Source of the DNA: Gnetum montanum | Taxonomy: Eukaryota > Streptophyta > Gnetopsida > Gnetales > Gnetaceae | NCBI GenBank assembly: GCA_015680685.1 | Contig: MNCI01010128.1 | Location: forward strand, 55,748-119,747 | Reading direction: 5' to 3' | Length of the DNA: 64,000 nt | Shown: positions 1 to 12,022 of the stretch, in pieces | Layout of the letters: the number at the start of each line of letters is the position of its first letter | How positions within the stretch are numbered: the first letter of the stretch is position 1 | The notes under the pieces: generated by a model | Databases searched by the model: none | Told to the model about the DNA's origin: nothing | Seen by the model: the letters and a program-made list of their open reading frames with translations, nothing else | Position numbers and translations under genes: made by a program

Positions 1-331
1 TGCTTATGATGATGGAATAAGGCTATGATGAGGTGATGGTTATGAGGCCATATTTGATCATGAGGGAGTGGTCAAATGGGTTAACAATGAATTTCCAATA
101 TTGACATCATGGTTGTAGTTATGGTGGTGATATGTTAAATGGTCAATGAGGTCTTTGCACTTCGTGTTTTGAAGTGTTGGTCACTCAACAATGCGTTTTG
201 AGAAACCAACACCTTGCTTCAAAGTTTTTCTTTGGTCATTAGACTCCTCCCTTTGCATGTTTGAAGCCATTGGTTTGTCTTTTGATTTTCATTGGCCATT
301 CTGACTTCTTGGCAATTTGCTTCCTTGTTAT

Positions 332-353
332 TATATATATATATATATATATT
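332..353. repeat. (AT)n microsatellite
   Basis: Simple AT dinucleotide run. Confidence 0.9.
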
Positions 354-1290
354 ATGGGGTAAAATCTTTGGGTTTCTTTGCCAAGGCTGGTCTGATTTTG
401 TTTTTTTTTTCTTTTTTTTCTTTACTAAATGAGATGTGTAACATTTGGTAAACTTAATGGTTTTCCCATCGAATGAGATATGTTCCATTCAACGAGCTTG
501 ATGATGGAGCATAACAAATGGATGTCAAATGGCCATAATGCATAAGTATGAAATATTGGTCAATGTTATTGCTTAGGATAAGGAAGGCTATAATAAGGCT
601 AGGGGGTTGGGTTCAAAGAGATGGTAAAGGGGAATGATGTGATACAAGCACTCTTGACACAGCAGGACAAACTCATCGGATTTTACACACCAAGGTCACA
701 TGATGACTTGTTGTTGTGATGAGTTATACCTTCACAATGACTTCCAGGCTTCATCCTGCAAGCACAACTCCTTGAGGATAAGAAAACCAAGCAAAGAAAA
801 CAATAGGTCAATTTCCAGGTTTTGGTATGTAAGGTCAATTTAGCCTAACAAAATTACCAAAGTGGTTTATTTAGGCTTTAAGGCTAGTCATGTTTGCTTC
901 CTCATTCTCCTAGCTTCATCCTGCATGACAACATAAGCACATCAAATGGCACCTATGTAAAACAATTGTTAAATAATGTCATAATAATGTAAAATTACAT
1001 TAATAATGATGCTTAAATGAGTTAAAACATACTAGATCAAAGGTCAAACAAGGTTTAAACGTGGCCAATAAAGGTTATAAGGGGTAGGTTAAACCAAATA
1101 GGGTGAAACATAAGTCAACTAATGCATATATGAAGGCCAAATGATGGTCAAAACCATATAAAATGGTGTCAAATAAGGTCAAGAAATGCTATGTTGATGT
1201 CAAAGGTCATCAATTAATGTCAAATTGAGTTAACCAAGGTCCAAGCAATGCTAAGTGATGGAAGAATACAATCAAACAATATTACATTTT

Positions 1291-1356
1291 ACTAGTTTTA
1301 GGCCTTCGTGGGCTATGGTGCCAATTTAAGGCATTGGTAGGCCATGACATGGAGGC
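1291..1356. repeat. TTTAGGCCTT-type degenerate repeat block
   Basis: Two to three imperfect copies of a TAGTTTTAGGCCTTNGTGGG / TTTAAGGCNTTGGTAGGCC module. The same module occurs at 3,700-3,830 and 52,310-52,480, in both cases next to a Tat-like protease remnant, so it is probably part of that retrotransposon family. Confidence 0.6.
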
Positions 1357-1559
1357 CTATTTCAATTGGTAAGGTCAAAGAAAGGTAAAGCTTAGTAAAA
1401 CAAGGTAGGATAAAATAATATCAAGGTAAGATTTGAGTTAAAATAATTAGCCAAAATGGGATAAAACATTGCAAACTAGATGAAATAAGGCAAAATAGTG
1501 CACATCTAAGTATATACATATATGTTTTTTATTTTTTTTATTTTTTTAATCAGTTTTTT

Positions 1560-3340
1560 TTCATTGCCCTTCAGCAAGGCAGGGTGAAGAGGGAGAATGG
1601 TTGTATTATTCAGGCTGCTGCGAAGTGTAGGCATGCATGGGTGTCTGGTGGCAGTGAGGGCAGGGCGAACAGCGGTGGCTTAATGGTAGATAGAGGGTGT
1701 GCAGCAGAGGCACGCAAAGGGGCGGGCGTGGCATGCAGTGCAGGAGAGGCAAGCCGTAGCAGCAGGGTGGCGGCCATGCCAGTGTATTACAATTGTTGTT
1801 GGACCATGTCTGCACGCTTCGCCTGGAACTCCACTGTCAGCTTCTCGCACCGAGAACATTCGCAGCATAGGCGAATGGCGAATGTGCATTTGACAAAGCG
1901 GTGCAGTGCACAACGACGAGGAGTAGGCGACAAGATGGCAGGCGTGCGGGAGTGGTGGAGGGCAGCAGCCTAGGATGGGGTGGCATGTGGCGCTGGGCTG
2001 CACAGCCCCAAGGACTAGGCCTAAGGCCCCCGTTTTTATTTTTTGAAGGGGCATTCCATTAGCTTCAGCGCGAGTGAGTACTAATCCATCCTATCGATGG
2101 AAAGTGCCATTACAGAGCAAAATTCTAGCAACAACTCAACAACAACACATGATCTATTCCCTGCTTCCCTGCAGTGCTGGGTTGCTGAGCATAGAAGAGT
2201 AAGATCAGCATTTCTGTGGCCAAGATGCTAAGGGAGGTGAGTATCCTAGAGGAGGAGGGCACTTTTTGAGAAGATCGTTGGCAGTGTCAGGTCCGAAACT
2301 ACCCATACTTCGTTGAACACTGACAAAGCAGTAGCAGGCATCTATAGCAGAGAAATAAGCTTGGCCTGAGCTCACTGAACCACAGCAAGCGGTCGAATAG
2401 TTGGCCCAAGGAGGAGAGGTCAGAGGGCTAAGATGGCGCAGGAGTTGGCAGTGGGCACAACAGTGGCGCGGCAACACAGGACTGTGCCTCAGCCCTCCCA
2501 CACATCAACATGATAGGGCTGCACTGCCAGCCGACACCCCAGCGGCCGCTGGCAGGGGGTCTCAGTAGAAAGTGTTGTTTTTTTAAAAAAAATGGTACAA
2601 CCAAGTGTGCAGTTTTCTGCCTGACAGCGAGTAATGGCGAGAACGGCGAGAATGGCGGCAAGAGCACCCTTCAATGGGAATTGCTGTTATTTTTTCTACA
2701 TTCCTGCACAGTAGCAATGCCCCCCTAGATAACGAACAATGACAATGAAGACGACCAGGAAAAGAGGAAGTTCTGCAATTATCATGGATTCATTTCCTGT
2801 CGGTCACTGCATAGAAAATAAAATGACTCTCCATTGTTGGAAGAAGAGAAGGGATACACGTGGGAGAGATCCAAAAAATGTGAGGCATGATTGTAGTGAA
2901 GGCCAGACCATTTGAGGCAGGAGAAGATTTGAATGCAGGTGTGCTTTGTGTGCTCTTGGACTTTCCAATAGCGGCAGTGCATGCCGCGGGCTTGCGCAGC
3001 CCAATACAGGGCTACGTGGCCCTGCAAGATGCACTGGGCAATGTATGGCAAATGACAAAAATGCAGCAGGTTTGTGAAGAGGACGTGCCAGGGGTACTAC
3101 GATCTGAGAAACAAGGGTTCCGTGATTATTTAGTGTGCTGTGAATGTTCTTATTTACATTTTTGTTCGATGGACAACATTAAAACTTTGGTTACAGCAAT
3201 TGGAAGAAAGAATTCGAATTCCTGGTACATGCAGAGGCAAATGTAATTATAAAAAATATACATATAAAAGCTACGACTCCATTTGCTGTCGAAAGATGGA
3301 CAAATGGGGCCTAAGGAAAATCATCATAAAGAAAAAGCCG
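1560..3340. other. GC-rich island of unknown origin
   Basis: Base composition changes sharply here. The segment is clearly richer in G+C and in CpG and GCA/GGC words than the AT-rich DNA on both sides. Several medium ORFs overlap on both strands, as expected in GC-rich DNA. The most protein-like is plus-strand 2,887-3,246 (119 codons, mixed composition, no low-complexity run), but I do not recognise it. AGGCC-type repeat blocks lie on both sides (1,291-1,356 and 3,700-3,830), so this may be foreign or captured DNA within an older element. Confidence 0.5.
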
Positions 3341-3537
3341 TACTAAACTTTAGTAAATGATATTGTGAATATTGCCCATACTACAATGAGCAATCATGTG
3401 AATTATTTTTCATGGATAAAGGTGGTGACAAATAAAAGCGCATCAATGCTTGATTATTGGAACATGGGAGTTTGTTACATAGACTAACAATGGCCAAGCT
3501 AGTTCAAATTTCAAACAAACAATGTTATTTCAAAAGT

Positions 3538-3560
3538 TTATATATATATATATATATTAT
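3538..3560. repeat. (TA)n microsatellite
   Basis: Simple TA dinucleotide run. Confidence 0.9.
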
Positions 3561-3699
3561 TTTGTTTTCTATTCTTTGTGTAAAAGGCTAAGAGTTCAAA
3601 CAATAAGGCTATGAAGTAAAGCTCAATGCTAAAAGTGTAAAATAAAGCATAACAAGTTAGAATGTGCACATAAGAGAAATAAAAGGAAGGCCATAAAAT

Positions 3700-3830
3700 C
3701 ACTAGTTTTAGGCCCTGGTAAGCTATCATGCTACCAATTTTAGGCTTTAGCAGGCCAAAAAATTTCTAGTTTTAGGCCTTGGTGGGCTATGGTGTTAGTT
3801 TAAGGCCTTGGTAGGCCATGATCCATACTT
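3700..3830. repeat. TTTAGGCCTT-type degenerate repeat block
   Basis: About four imperfect copies of a 30-45 bp module built around CTAGTTTTAGGCCTTGGTGG and AAGGCCTTGGTAGGCC. It lies just downstream, in the minus direction, of the protease remnant at 4,160-4,510. The same arrangement is seen at 52.3-52.8 kb. Confidence 0.65.
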
Positions 3831-4159
3831 GCCTAGTAAGTATGGGATGCTCTTAAAAGAACATATAAAGCTAAAACGATCCAAGAAGCATGACACAATG
3901 TTGCAAAAGTAAACAAATGACCGTTAACAAAAGAAGGGATAAGGTGTTTACTATGGATTTGTTGTTTGACCTTTGAGAGGTAAGAAAATCCTTTTGTCAT
4001 AACTTTATGTTCACCACCTTTCTTGTTAACCATGGAAAGTTGTATGCATTTTCATTGATCACTTCATGTTGTAGAGTTGATGTTGCTAGCATTATTATTG
4101 TCTTGGTTGTTGTTGGCCCCAATCTGAGTGTTGGGAGTTTCCTCTTGGAACTCCACCTC

Positions 4160-4510
4160 TGAACCTCAGTTGATGTTAACATAGTTAACCAATGGTACTG
4201 ACGCATTGTCCTCATGGATCACAACTTTCCCTCTCTCATAGGGAAAGTGAATCTCTTGATGTATAGGGAATGAAATTGTGCAAAGCTTAGCCAACCATGG
4301 TCTCTCTAGGATCAAGTTAAACCTAGGTGTCTCTTCAACTACTAGAAAGTTAGCAGATGTGGGAAACTGTCGTAACCCATTAAATGACTTGAGTGCTGAG
4401 GTAGTAGTCACCTAGATATTCTTGATTAAGCCTAACTTGTCAACAATGAAATATGGTATCATATTTGTGGCCACCCCATCATCCACATGAACATGGTAAA
4501 CCTTGTATCT
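4160..4510 (-). pseudogene. Retroviral-type aspartic protease remnant, Tat-like gypsy element
   Basis: The minus strand encodes a decayed protease domain. The active-site region reads HVDDGVATN followed by a hydrophobic stretch and DKLGL, and the C-terminal part ends in an ERPWLA motif typical of plant gypsy proteases. It aligns along its length with the better preserved protease at 52,778-53,227 (shared words include LKSF, RFNLI, PWLA/SWLA and HQEIH.PYE). The catalytic triplet is DDG instead of the usual DTG/DSG. A stop interrupts the middle of the domain. It lies downstream of the gag remnant on the same strand, as expected for gag-pol. Confidence 0.7.
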
Positions 4511-4558
4511 ACCAACACATATAGTAATAAGGAGAGGAGTAGATAGCATTGCTCTATT

Positions 4559-5800
4559 TCAAGAGTTGATTTTCACTTCACTATCATGAAAGTTAAGCAT
4601 GGGTTGATGCCCATTTTCCCTAAGTGAAGCTTGCTCAATGATAGAGTGAATCAAATCTCTATTGGAGGGCATGTCCCTATTCATAGCAATAGAGGTCAAC
4701 ACTTGAGATAGTACGTCCCTATGTGCAAAAGAGATCATGGCCAAGTCATACAAGTTCAGTGACTTGTTCTTTTGCCTAAGGGATTGTTTAGCTTGGTCCA
4801 TTATTATGAGGAAGCTCTTCCCCTTGGTGTGTAATGTTTCAACCTTAGTGGTTCTAACCTCCTTGATCCTTCCTAGAGTTTGTGGCTTAGGTTCTGATGC
4901 ATGTGCCTTGGGCCCCCTGCCCATGGGTGTAGTTGGTCTTGTTGTAGTCTATAATGAAGGCTTTTGTTATTGGCCACCTTCAGTTCTAGGTTTGGTAACA
5001 AGTTATTTTCATCATCATTGTAATGATGGTTTCTTACCAACATTTGGATTATTGGCCATAATAGGTGGGCTTTGGTCATGGGTTGTTGTGGTCTTATTTA
5101 TTAAAGATAGAGGGACCTAGATAACCAATGGTTCCCTAGGTTTCAGAGGATTGGTATCTTGTTGATTGCATTGTGATGTTGAAGCCACTAAAGGGGGGAC
5201 ACATATGATGAAGGGATTCTTAGGGGTTGGAGAAGGTGGTACCCGTATGATGAAGGGCTCTCTAGGCTTTGTGTTTTGGGTTTGCAGTGGTACTCTGATG
5301 ACAAATGGTCTCCTAGGAGGATAAGAGCATTTGGCTTCTGTGAATGAGGCTACGACATGGGATTTGTCATCAACTCTTGGAGAGTTGGACTCAACACCAA
5401 CTCTCTGTGGTCTATCATCTTCTAGAGGTCATCCTTTAACGTTAGGTAAAAATTGATGTCATGACCAACCATTTGATGATAATGACAATATCTATCTAGC
5501 CTGAAGTACCTTGGTAGCTTTGGATCATCTTTGGTAGCTATCATTGGGTCTCTAGCTATGTCACAAAGATGATCCTACCTTTTACAAGCCTCTTTAGACA
5601 GTTGCTTATGCTATATATGATTATCTTTAAGCAATTATTCTAGAAGATCAAAGGGCTTCATAGGCAACCCAGTGTACTTAGACCTATCCTTCTATCCAAA
5701 GTTTGGTCTTGGTTGATTTGGGGTGTAGGAAGTGGATGGTTGCGATGAGTCTTGGGATGTGTTGCATGGCAGTGATCCCTACCTTTCCCCTTACTTTGAC
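4559..5800 (-). pseudogene. gag C-terminal part and gag-protease linker, Tat-like element
   Basis: A decayed gag remnant on the minus strand. Near 5,454-5,500 there is a zinc-knuckle-like segment (YCHYHQMVGHDINFY, then LTLKDDL), which corresponds to the CHHC knuckle of Tat-type gags but has Tyr in place of the last Cys. Further downstream (5,105-5,320) lie four copies of a proline-rich unit close to KPREPFIIRVP. The segment 4,559-4,924 (121 codons, open) aligns with 53,285-53,491 of the second Tat-like element through the words LYDL, DMP and LNFHD/LTFHD. The N-terminal capsid part is not recognisable. No intact frame joins these pieces. Confidence 0.65.
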
Positions 5801-5879
5801 TCTCTTGTTACTACAACCATGATTGTATGTTAGGGAATAACTTACCTTAAAAATATGCTACTCTTCCCAACTTAGTTTA

Positions 5880-8800
5880 AGGTAAGATGGTAAAGGGAAA
5901 TGATGTGATACAGCCAAGGGAGATGAAAACTAAAATTAAAAATAAATTATAATTCTAAAAAGATTTTTAAAAAATCTTCTAACATGGGCTAATTCCTAGA
6001 ACTAATCTAATGGGCACTTCCTAAGGATAAGCTAATAGCTATGTCTAACCTAAGCTAATAATAAAGTCTAACATTAAAGCAGAACTAATAGAGCTAGCAA
6101 AAGACCCTCTACAACATAACTTAAAACAATTAAAAATGATTAGAATATGCTCCTAAGTTAAATTATAATTATTAGTTTCTTAACTTAATCTATCAGTTGT
6201 TATGAAAGATTATGAATGTTCGAGTTACAACTCCTTACAAAGCATAAAATAGTCCAAGTATAAACTTTGTAAGAAAAGGAATACAAAACAAGAATAAGAA
6301 TAAATGGAACAAGTATGAAGAATAGATAAGAAATTAAATAAATATTTGAATGATAAAATGAAATGATAAACAAAAATGAAAATGAAAAATAACATCAAAA
6401 AAATAAACACCAGTAATGTTTATCAGCTAAAAGATATGAATAACGATGGTTCTTAAAAGCACAAAGGAAGAATGTCCTAAACCAAAAGTACAAATAGGAG
6501 CATCATGAATTTATTAGTTTTGAAGAACTAATAACTATGTATTACACAAAACATGTACAATCCATGTAGCACATGATCTAATATTTTAAGAAGAACTAAA
6601 GATTCTAGTTGTGCCATACATAGTCTATTCTAGTTTCTTAAATAAGAAGAAAAGGCTATCTAAAATATTTTGATGAATAAAAAAAGTAAGAATTACGAAG
6701 AAGTAGTTCATAAGCAACTAAACCTAAGACAAGAGTACCTTAACTAATTATAAGAGAAGATTGTGAAGTTAAGTTACATAAGAGTTGATAAAGAACAATG
6801 GAGAAGGTGAAGTTAAGTTCACTAAGAACTTGATGATATACCAAGGACTATGATAACTCCATGTACAACTATTTGTACTATGTGAGTTACAAACAATAGT
6901 TGTAAGTGTGGCATAACCTTATGATCGAAGAGCAAGTATAATCCAAAATAAGATGCACTACTAGAAAAAAAGCAACACCACCAAAACATAAGAAGTTCTT
7001 ATATTCTTAGCATTGCAAAACCTAGAATAAACAATAGGCCCAAAGAAATGCTTACAAATTACCAAAATTAGAAAATTACTTGTTGTAGACTATCTTCAAT
7101 AGCTTATGACTAGTATTCAATTATAGAATCAATTCAACATAACTCTCTTCATTATAAGAGGATTTGTAAATAGTTAAATTAGTAATACTTACAATACTCA
7201 TAACCATAAAAAATTATAAAAGCATTTATCATTAAAAAGAGAGTTATGATCTTATGATTTTACTATATCACTTCCTACTAATTAGATTTTAGAGAATTCT
7301 AGATTTACCATAAGGTGTAAATTCAAATTCCAACATTGTATTTGATCTAGGTTCAAGGAAAAAAATAATAAAGATTAGCACAAATCAAAGAAGGAAACAA
7401 AATTTATTATAACTCATGAATGCAAAGGTTTGTACATGAAGTTTGACATTTCAAGGTAGCTAGGGATTGATGGTAGGTAAGAAATACAATGGCCTTGAGA
7501 GTTACAATATGATTTAAGAATAGTTACACGATAACCCAGGAGCATCATAATAATGATACATCATGAAAGTCTAAGCTAAGAAGCTTTCTAAAATAACATT
7601 AAAGTGTAGTGACAAAGAGCTCATATATAGGTAGAAAATAAAATTAACAAGTCATCTAAGAGAATCAAAAGATTAAGATAATTAAAGGAACTAGTGAAAG
7701 AAATGACATAGTATTAAAGATCTCATAATGAGTGGAGAAAATAATTAAGAAATCACAGTGTTAAATATTAGGAATTATAAAACTCCACCCAAGAATGCTA
7801 AAGTTTATAAGAAGCTTATGAAGATAATAGAAGCTAAGGAGAAATTAAGTGAATATATTGTGAAGATGACTTCTAATAATTACAAAGAATGTAAGTAGAG
7901 AACATGAGTGATTAAGAAGATTTATATAATGAGTTAACCCTAAAGTGTTATCTATAACTTTATCCTAAAAAGATAACATTAAATGGAGGTGACATTTTAG
8001 AACAATTATAAACTAAAACTATGGTAAGAACCATACTTATCTAAGAAAAATGAAGAGAAGAAAAGAAATAACAATTAAAATATGCAAGAAATGGAGTATA
8101 TGATCTATAGCTAAGGACACCAATATGAACAATTTCTTTACTCAATGATGTACACATTAAAAAATGAGTCATAGTCATTCAAGTTACAAAAAGGAGAATC
8201 TATCAAGACTATTTAAGTATTAAGAAGAAAGAATCTATCAACCAATAATGTTTTTCTTAAAATGAAAAATTGAAACATGTCAAATAAAAAATAGAAGCCA
8301 AATAAAGATAGCCAATTCATGATTAATTACCAAGATGAGAATGAGATTTGGCAAAATATTTATCCAAAATTTTTGGTAGCTAATCTTGAAATTATAAGTC
8401 ATAAGTACTTAGGAATAAGCACTAATCATGATTACATTTAACATGAAATTTTAAATGGATCTTGATATAGAAGAATTATCATAAAGAACATAGAGTAAAA
8501 AATGATTAAGAAAATTTTTAGTTTAGAGATTATAGAATATACAATAAGAAATAAGAATCCCATTATATGAGACCTAATTCTTGGACCACATATTAAAATA
8601 AGAAAGAATAATGGCTGAATGTACAAAATGAACACAAGATTATCCCATATTTTAAAAGAAATGAAAAGAAGGTGATCATATAAACAAGGCTTGTGACCAC
8701 CAAAAGTGAAATGTAAAATGATATAATCATATGTAAATAAGAACTTCATGTTCTTATAAAGGAAATAAAGATATGTACCATGGTTGTGTAGACCCTTATA

Positions 8801-9150
8801 AGGGTTGTGTGGTAAGAATTTCAAGGTCCTAGAAAGGGAAATAATTCAACTACATCACTTAGATCTCATTTTAAGATAGTTAGTAAAAATAAAGAAATCA
8901 TCATAATAATCAATGTTAAACTTTGTAATGTTCATTAATTAACTAGAGATCTTAGCAATGGTGGTCTTTACTTGTGAATGCAAGGGAGCATTGGATTCCT
9001 TCTTGGAATCAACAATTTCTACTTTATCAAAGCCTAAGTATATGAAATTGTATGTGTTAGAGGCCCAAGAAATGCTAGGAAATATTTTTTTTCACATTCT
9101 ATTGATGTTTATTCTTGGTTTATAGGTTGGAAATCCAATATGATTCTATT
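5880..9150. other. Very AT-rich DNA, no recognisable gene
   Basis: More than 3 kb with very low G+C content and no coding sequence I can support. The longest ORF (8,438-8,824, minus) is a hydrophobic, low-complexity translation of AT-rich DNA. The position next to protease remnants suggests an extremely decayed retroelement interior. Confidence 0.5.
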
Positions 9151-9159
9151 GAGAACATC

Positions 9160-9500
9160 TAAATGTGAGATAGATAGGATTTTCATGGTCTACATAAATC
9201 ACCACTTTATGATTCTTGCAAAGAAAATGAATCTCTTAGTAAATAGTAGAAGATAAAATGTGATAATAAGCTAACCAAGGCCTACCTAGGATAGTGTCAA
9301 TACTTGAAAAATTCACAATCACTATAAAAAGAACTTTTTTCCCTATACAATTGTTGATAGAGAAGGAAAACCTAATCAAATAAGTAATATCAATTCTAAC
9401 ATTTCTAAAAAAATCAAATTAGAGTTATGATTAGTATACATGATCTACTTCTCTTAAATAGGGTAGATCTTGCTCCATCATTGATATGGACCGGAGGTAA
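9160..9500 (-). pseudogene. Strongly decayed aspartic protease remnant, Tat-like
   Basis: The minus strand carries a ghost of the same protease as at 4.2 and 52.9 kb. The clearest landmark is an ILGRPWLA motif at about 9,270-9,293, followed by a segment parallel to the HQEIHLPYEGG region of the other copies. On the plus strand the words GAATCTCTTAGTAAAT and CTAACCAAGGCCTACCTAGG match the equivalent positions at 52.95 kb. Stops interrupt the frame and the active-site motif is not readable. Confidence 0.5.
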
Positions 9501-11330
9501 CATCATGCTACTATCAATCCATATGGTGATGTAAATGGGAAGTTGATATACCATTTCCATTACTAGATTTGTCTTGATATCAAATATACTTCATTAGCTC
9601 TTTGTTGTTGTCTATTACAAGAAAATATACTTCATTGCAGAGGGGCATGAAGAATGGATGAGATTGCATAGGCCTATGGTTGAATAGTAACAAGAATATC
9701 AATTGACTTTATTAGCTCTTTGTTGTTATCTATTTCTAACACTAAAAGGAAATGCTATCATATGAAGGTTAAATCTCCTTTTGACATTAATTAAGGTATT
9801 ATAGCAAAATTGGAATCAACTCTACCATAAGGAACATCTTTTATAAACTCATTTTAGATGGTTGTTGGTCTCTGTTATCACTAAGGCATGGATGTTCCCA
9901 AATAGCCTCTTCTAGTGTTAATAAGCTACTATGACTCAAGTTATATAACAAGAAAGATTTATCTAGATAAATAGAAAGATCTAACTAGATAATTTTATCT
10001 TATATATAATTGATATTTATCTATTCTGGCTATCTTTTAGCATGATTTGAAAGAATTGAGTAGCTTTCCTCTAAGTCTAGCTTTTATTTAAAGAATGGCA
10101 TACATATAATAAATGGATGGTTTTATAGAAAATTTCAATCTCACATTCTAAACTATCTACTCACTAACTTCATAAAAGTAAAATCACAAAAAAATTACTA
10201 AACAAAGAAGGAAACTAAGGAAATAAAATTATTCATAAAGTCCAGAAATACATGAAGATGACAATAATTCTATGCTAGACTAGTTAAGGTCTGACACTCA
10301 AAAAAGCTATCTCATCCAACTAGAGTAACAAAAATAAGAAAAACCTTAACTCACATAGAAACTAGCCTATTCCAAAATAGACATTCCATTGATGTATGAA
10401 TATGTAGCTTTCAAGCTAGACAAAAAGGAAAAGCTAACCTACTACAAATACAAGCTAAAAGATAAAGAAGAACATGTTTAAAATGTCATTTCATCAAACA
10501 GTCTTTACAATCCTATTTCTAATCTATTAGATGTCCTCCCTCTTTCTAGAAGCCAAGGGATCCCTTAAAAATTTTTCTCTAGACTTTATATGGCAAACTT
10601 TGGTAGTTACAACCATTTCAAATATTAAAAGCTACAATTATCTTACATCTTGCTCACATAATTAAAGGATGTTGGTTAACTATCCTATTAATAAAATTTC
10701 CTCATTCTTTAAATTTGTAGCTCCTCAACTAGTAACTATCATGATTTTAGTGAGCTTTTATTTGTAGAATTCATTGTTTTTAATTTCATAGCCATTAAGC
10801 TTTTTCAAGGCTTATTTCAATGTTTTTTTTCTCCTACACCTGATTTGGTTATGAAATTCATTATTTTTATTGAAGCATCTCCCACTTTGGTTTGAACTTT
10901 TACTCAATGATTTCAACCATGATACTAGTAACTGTCATCAATGTATAGGAATGGCTTATTATTAGCTCTTGGTTAAATATTCAAGTTTCATGTTTTATTT
11001 TTCCTTTTCCACTAATTTAGCTCATTGCTTATTTGAGATTTAATGGCAATTGTGTTTTAATGGTAGCTCTATTTTTAGTTTCTAAACTATGTGGCTAGAA
11101 ATATGTCCCCTTTTCTTTAGCTTGTTGTTTGACATTAGCTGAAGGTCAATCACTGCAGCTTCTTCTTGATGCCAACATTAGCTTCTGGAGCTACTACTTT
11201 GGCTCTATGAATTTACTTCTTTGAGCATTTGATATGGTGGAGATTTTAGGCCTCTCAATGTTGTCATAGGAAATTGATTTCTGAGCTTATTCATAAAGTT
11301 ATTTTTCAAACCGATGAGTTTGCTAATGGA
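9500..11330. other. AT-rich decayed sequence, probably former gag region
   Basis: No reading frame is credible. By position, upstream in the minus direction of the protease remnant at 9.2-9.5 kb, this should be the former gag of that element, but I find no gag motif. Confidence 0.3.
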
Positions 11331-12022
11331 TCCCAAGATCTGTAGAGTCAATGTGGTAGATGAAGATATCTAGATGGGATTTTACCATCTAGATGAAAAT
11401 ATGTCAAGCTTTGATTTCTGTTTGAGCTATTATTGCATGTGAGACTTATCAAGAGATAAAAATTTTCATCTAGATGGAAATTCATTTTGAATCCAAATGT
11501 TCACATGGTTGAATGATGACATGGCAAGGCATGTTGCACCCTACTTACATGAAAAATGAAGCTTTTCACTTCTCATGAGCTCATAAATCTTCATCTAGAT
11601 GGTGATGTGGCAACATGTGTGGAGTTTTGTTAACATGACAAAATGCTTATGTGTCTCATAGAGCTTCTTTATAAAACTAGATTTTGGTTCTATGAACCTA
11701 AGCTAGCTTGGGAACTTACATGGAAAAACTATTTTGTGGAGCCATTTTTCGATTCTACAAAGCTTTTCATCAAGATAATGTAGTGTGATGAAGTTAAGCT
11801 TGTTTGTAAAGTTGAAGTTTAGCTCTACAAATACTACTCTTTCACTTAATTCTAACATGGTAGAGCTCTTTCACACTAGCTTTGTAGAGCTAAACTCTGG
11901 CTCTACATATAAGCTATTACTAATATATCTCTAATAATGTGGCTTGTAGAACTATTTTAGTGCTTGTTTTTAGAATCATTTTTAAGCCATACAAACTTCT
12001 TCTACCTATTGAGGTGGAAGGG
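11330..12022. repeat. LTR-like sequence with GTAGAGCC/GGCTCTAC hairpin motifs (left part)
   Basis: The segment contains repeated short inverted motifs such as TAGAGCTAAA.TNTGGCTCTAC and AGATTTTGGTTCTA, plus an ATCTAGATG / CATCTAGATG palindrome repeated several times near 11,360-11,600. It is interrupted at 12,022 by the Athila-like element and continues at 25,673. The style, arrays of short hairpins in non-coding DNA, is the same as in the U3 of the LTRs at 34.9 and 56.8 kb, so I read it as an old LTR, but its ends are not defined. Confidence 0.45.
12018..12022. repeat. Target-site duplication AAGGG (left)
   Basis: The five bases directly outside the LTR are AAGGG. They are identical to 25,668-25,672 on the other side of the element, which defines one insertion event. 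Confidence 0.9.

Larger units (their letters stand above)
1..1560. repeat. AT-rich degenerate repeat DNA, no gene seen
   Basis: This stretch has no credible coding sequence. It is rich in short degenerate motifs of the type AAGGTCAAA and ATGGTCAA, most obvious between 1,020 and 1,460, and resembles decayed non-coding retroelement sequence. A block near 620-645 (ATGGTAAAGGGGAATGATG) recurs almost unchanged near 5,887-5,906, which suggests that both ends of the first 5.9 kb belong to one old element or to two related ones. Confidence 0.5.

Noticed and set aside
1680-2054. 124-codon minus-strand ORF in the GC-rich island
   Set aside because: Overlaps several ORFs on both strands; Cys/His/Pro-rich composition is typical of chance ORFs in GC-rich DNA.
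8438-8824. 128-codon minus-strand ORF with many hydrophobic residues
   Set aside because: Translation of very AT-rich DNA; no motif, and composition follows the base bias.
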